Positions 39,085-41,384 of a stretch of 41,384 nucleotides of DNA are shown in pieces. The translations under genes were made by a program, and so were the position numbers. This DNA comes from JAAXPZ01 sp965215705 (GTDB taxonomy: Bacteria > Campylobacterota > Campylobacteria > Campylobacterales > Sulfurovaceae), in assembly GCA_965215705.1 (NCBI GenBank), contig CBDCEE010000001.1, positions 1-41,384 on the forward strand, written 5' to 3'. Positions within the stretch are counted from its first letter, which is position 1; each line of letters opens with the position of its first letter. Below the pieces are notes generated by a model. The model was not told the DNA's origin. It saw only the letters and a program-made list of their open reading frames with translations, and ran no database searches.

Positions 39085-41384
39085 TTATATATTCTCCTCT
39101 TTTCTTCTAAAAAGTTGTTGTAAATATATAAAACTTCCTATCATAAGAAGAATCATTATGATATGCATAGAATCCGCACTGTCTCCTGAAATATTTGCAC
39201 ACCCACAGCTGACACCTGCATCAATATCCAAATTGGTTTCACCCTCTACAATATCTACACTATAGGTTAATGTATTATCCACTATCACGGTACGATCACT
39301 TCCCGGATCATTAAAGACATACTGATCATCAATCATCTCTTGTGGCAGTGTAAACCTCACCTGATAATTACCTGGATCAACTTCAAATTCATATTTTCCA
39401 TTTTCATCTGTTTGTACGATACACCTTTCAGCATTATCAGTACTTTCTGCTGCATATGTAATACTCGCTCTTTGTGCTAGAGGCATCATATCGGCACGTG
39501 GGCATGCCATAGGATTCCCATTGCCATCAAGCAGTTCAACCGTTGCACCAACAATAGGTCTTTCATTACCATCCATCAGTCCATTAGCATTACTGTCTAT
39601 CCAGAATTGATCTCCTATAGATTGTACCTGTGGATCATCAGGGTCAAAGTAGGATACACTCAATGTTGCTTCATTACTGATATCCCCATTGGTTTCTCTC
39701 ACGGTATAATGAATTGGTGTAGGATCTCCAACAAGTGCATTATCCGGTTCAAATGTCACTTCACCGCTTGCCTCATCCACACTCCAAATACCTTCATTTG
39801 GTATCGTAAATCCTACAATATCTCCTTCTGCATCCATACTAATATCTGTTGCATTTGAAGGCGCAACCAAACTTACACTTTCAGGATCAAGTGGTGCTGA
39901 TGTCTGCTGATCATTTGACAATGGGTTGAGTATAGCTATCTCACCTTCTGGTAAGCTAGTGTTACTGTCATCATTTGCCACCGGTGGATAATTGATTCTA
40001 ATAATAGCGCTCGTTGGGTTTCCTTGTGTATCCTCTACAGTATACTCAATAGGCGTCGGATCCCCAACATAACCATCTTCTGGTGCAAAAGTCACCTCTC
40101 CTGTTATTTCATCTACACTCCAAGTACCTTCGCCTGGCATGTTAAATCCTACAATATCCCCACTGGCATCAGTAACAATATTCACTGCTGCTTCTGGTGG
40201 AGTAAGTGTCACAGTAGCTGAATCCAAGGTAAATGTTCCCTCCAAATCATCTCCAACAACATCTATCACAGCAGCTTCACCGGAAGAGACAGATTGATTG
40301 TTATCCGTAGCTACTGGCGGCTTGGGATCTATAAGAATAATTGTTGGATCATTATCAGGTACCGTAGTGGGGTCATCAGATGTAGCATTCACCTCTAGCC
40401 CACTAGGTGGTGTGCCTTTTACCACTGCTTGATTTAATACGCTTCCATTAATAATATCTTGTAAAACAATGGTGTGTATGCCTGTAAATGCTGTTGCATT
40501 ACTTTCTCCTACATCTAGCGTAATTGGACCTCCTGTAATCGTTGCATTTTCATCTTCGAGTGTAACATTTATCAATACAACATTCCCTGTATTGGTTACA
40601 TTAAAGTCATAGGATATTGTCTCTCCTACATCTGCATACCCATCACCATCCTCATCCATAAATGTACCTATTTTTTTCACTACTATCTTTGGTATCTCCG
40701 GGTAGTTGATCGTGATCGTTGCCTCATTGGATACGAGTCCTGTGTTATCAGTCACCGTGTAGTTGATCGGTGTAGGATCTCCTGTAAAGCCTGCTTCTGG
40801 TGTAAAGGTCACGGTACCATCTTCATTGGCTTTCCATGTACCCTCACCCGGAACAACCAGCTCATCTGCATCACCATCACCATCAGTATCTGTGGCTGCT
40901 GGATCTGTAAAGTGGATGGTACTCACATTGAGGTCATCCTCTGGATCGGTGTCATTGCCTACGACATTGAGTGTAGTAGGCGTACCTGTGGTACCTGTCT
41001 CAGTATCATTGACCGCGGTTGGTGCCGTTTGTGGATAGTCCACATGCTCTGTTGCCTCATTGGATACGAGTCCTGTGTTATCTGTTACGGTGTAATTGAT
41101 ATCACTTGGATCTGCTGTGAAGCCTGCAATTGGCGTAAAGGTAATATCGCCTGTCGCGTTATCTACGGTCCATGTACCCTCACCCGGAACAACCAGCTGG
41201 TCATGGTCTCCATCGCCATCTTCATCAGTGGCTGCTGGATCAGTGAGGTTCACGCTGCTTGCATTGATATCATTCTGTGCATCCAGGTCATTATCTACCG
41301 TAGGCAGTGTCGTTGGATTCGCTGGTGTTGCAGGGTTAGGATTACTGACACTGTCATCCACCGCTGTTGGTGGAGTAGAAAGAT
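39085..41384 (-). CDS. Large repeat-rich surface protein, 3' part (5' end outside window)
   Basis: At least 765 residues are visible and the frame is open through the right edge. The order is: two repeats of about 111 residues of CshA-fibril type (motif VPGEGTW, FTPEAGFTGDPTPINYTV, SNEAT), a DUF11-like domain (MDEDGDGYADVGETISYDF), two more repeats (GEGTWSVDEITGEVTF and its relative), a prealbumin-like SdrD B domain (GDQFWIDSNANGLMDGNE, ENGKYEFEVDPGNYQVRF), and a C-terminal tail. The tail has a Cys-Gly-Cys motif, a Ser/Asp linker, one hydrophobic helix (MHIIMILLMIGSFIYL) and a basic end (FRRKEENI), which looks like a sorting or anchoring signal. The composition is acidic with many Asp-Gly-Asp calcium-like sites. 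It is probably an adhesin or fibrous surface protein. Confidence 0.85.
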   Translation of the reverse strand, partial: LSTPPTAVDDSVSNPNPATPANPTTLPTVDNDLDAQNDINASSVNLTDPAATDEDGDGDHDQLVVPGEGTWTVDNATGDITFTPIAGFTADPSDINYTVTDNTGLVSNEATEHVDYPQTAPTAVNDTETGTTGTPTTLNVVGNDTDPEDDLNVSTIHFTDPAATDTDGDGDADELVVPGEGTWKANEDGTVTFTPEAGFTGDPTPINYTVTDNTGLVSNEATITINYPEIPKIVVKKIGTFMDEDGDGYADVGETISYDFNVTNTGNVVLINVTLEDENATITGGPITLDVGESNATAFTGIHTIVLQDIINGSVLNQAVVKGTPPSGLEVNATSDDPTTVPDNDPTIILIDPKPPVATDNNQSVSSGEAAVIDVVGDDLEGTFTLDSATVTLTPPEAAVNIVTDASGDIVGFNMPGEGTWSVDEITGEVTFAPEDGYVGDPTPIEYTVEDTQGNPTSAIIRINYPPVANDDSNTSLPEGEIAILNPLSNDQQTSAPLDPESVSLVAPSNATDISMDAEGDIVGFTIPNEGIWSVDEASGEVTFEPDNALVGDPTPIHYTVRETNGDISNEATLSVSYFDPDDPQVQSIGDQFWIDSNANGLMDGNERPIVGATVELLDGNGNPMACPRADMMPLAQRASITYAAESTDNAERCIVQTDENGKYEFEVDPGNYQVRFTLPQEMIDDQYVFNDPGSDRTVIVDNTLTYSVDIVEGETNLDIDAGVSCGCANISGDSADSMHIIMILLMIGSFIYLQQLFRRKEENI
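40718..41384 (-). repeat. Near-identical 333-bp coding repeats in the surface protein
   Basis: A 32-bp stretch beginning at 40718 recurs at 41051, exactly 333 bp (111 codons) apart, and long similar blocks surround both. This marks recent internal duplication of the fibril repeat and a site where copy number could change by recombination. Confidence 0.75.

Overview
The window looks like a chromosomal segment of a Campylobacterota (epsilonproteobacterial) organism, most like a Sulfurovum/Sulfurimonas-type sulfur oxidiser. The main evidence is gene order. The run lpxC – short TsaB-like gene – thrB – ylxR – infB – rbfA – rimP and the run HsrA/CosR-type regulator – ferredoxin – ppx are both arrangements I know from Campylobacter and Helicobacter relatives. 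The genus is an inference; no rRNA is present.

Layout. (1) 1–4492: an outer-membrane beta-barrel gene and a large lipoprotein gene, both on the minus strand. The lipoprotein gene is broken twice by identical 736-bp IS1595-family elements. (2) 4652–6875: a tRNA with CAT anticodon, then groES-groEL from a clear sigma-70-type promoter. (3) 6891–10012: xseA, ubiE and ribD (minus), with REP-like palindromes on both sides of xseA. (4) 10009–13506: an accessory patch with a Fic protein, an HTH partner and a palindromic operator, a Ser/Thr protein kinase with an unrecognised C-terminal domain, and a third identical IS copy. (5) 13712–14659: an FqrB-like flavoprotein. (6) 14696–24819: a long minus-strand run nadA-nadC-DHH-M23-lpxC-tsaB-like-thrB-ylxR-infB-rbfA-rimP, with most genes overlapping or nearly touching. 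(7) 24909–32107: plsY-folB, an L,D-transpeptidase, the HsrA/CosR-like regulator, ferredoxin, ppx, bamA and tyrA. (8) 32126–38646: a complete aerotolerance-type operon moxR-DUF58-DUF4381-like-batA-batB-batC-batD (minus). (9) 38717–41384: a small cationic lipoprotein and the 3' part of a very large repeat-rich surface protein.

How the parts work together. Much of the core content is envelope building (lpxC, bamA, plsY, M23 peptidase, L,D-transpeptidase, Bat operon) and translation (infB, rbfA, rimP, ylxR), together with NAD, riboflavin, folate, menaquinone and aromatic amino-acid steps.

The most interesting unexplained signals are: a leader upstream of moxR that can hide its Shine-Dalgarno in a hairpin and has a mutually exclusive alternative pairing overlapping the stop codon of the gene before it; five tandem 7-bp repeats inside the batC signal-peptide codons, a possible phase switch; a 28-bp near-perfect palindrome over the promoter of the HTH-Fic module, whose fic gene overlaps the core gene ribD by 4 bp; an 11-bp motif shared by the regulator and ferredoxin promoters; and a surface lipoprotein gene that can be restored in frame across one IS copy.
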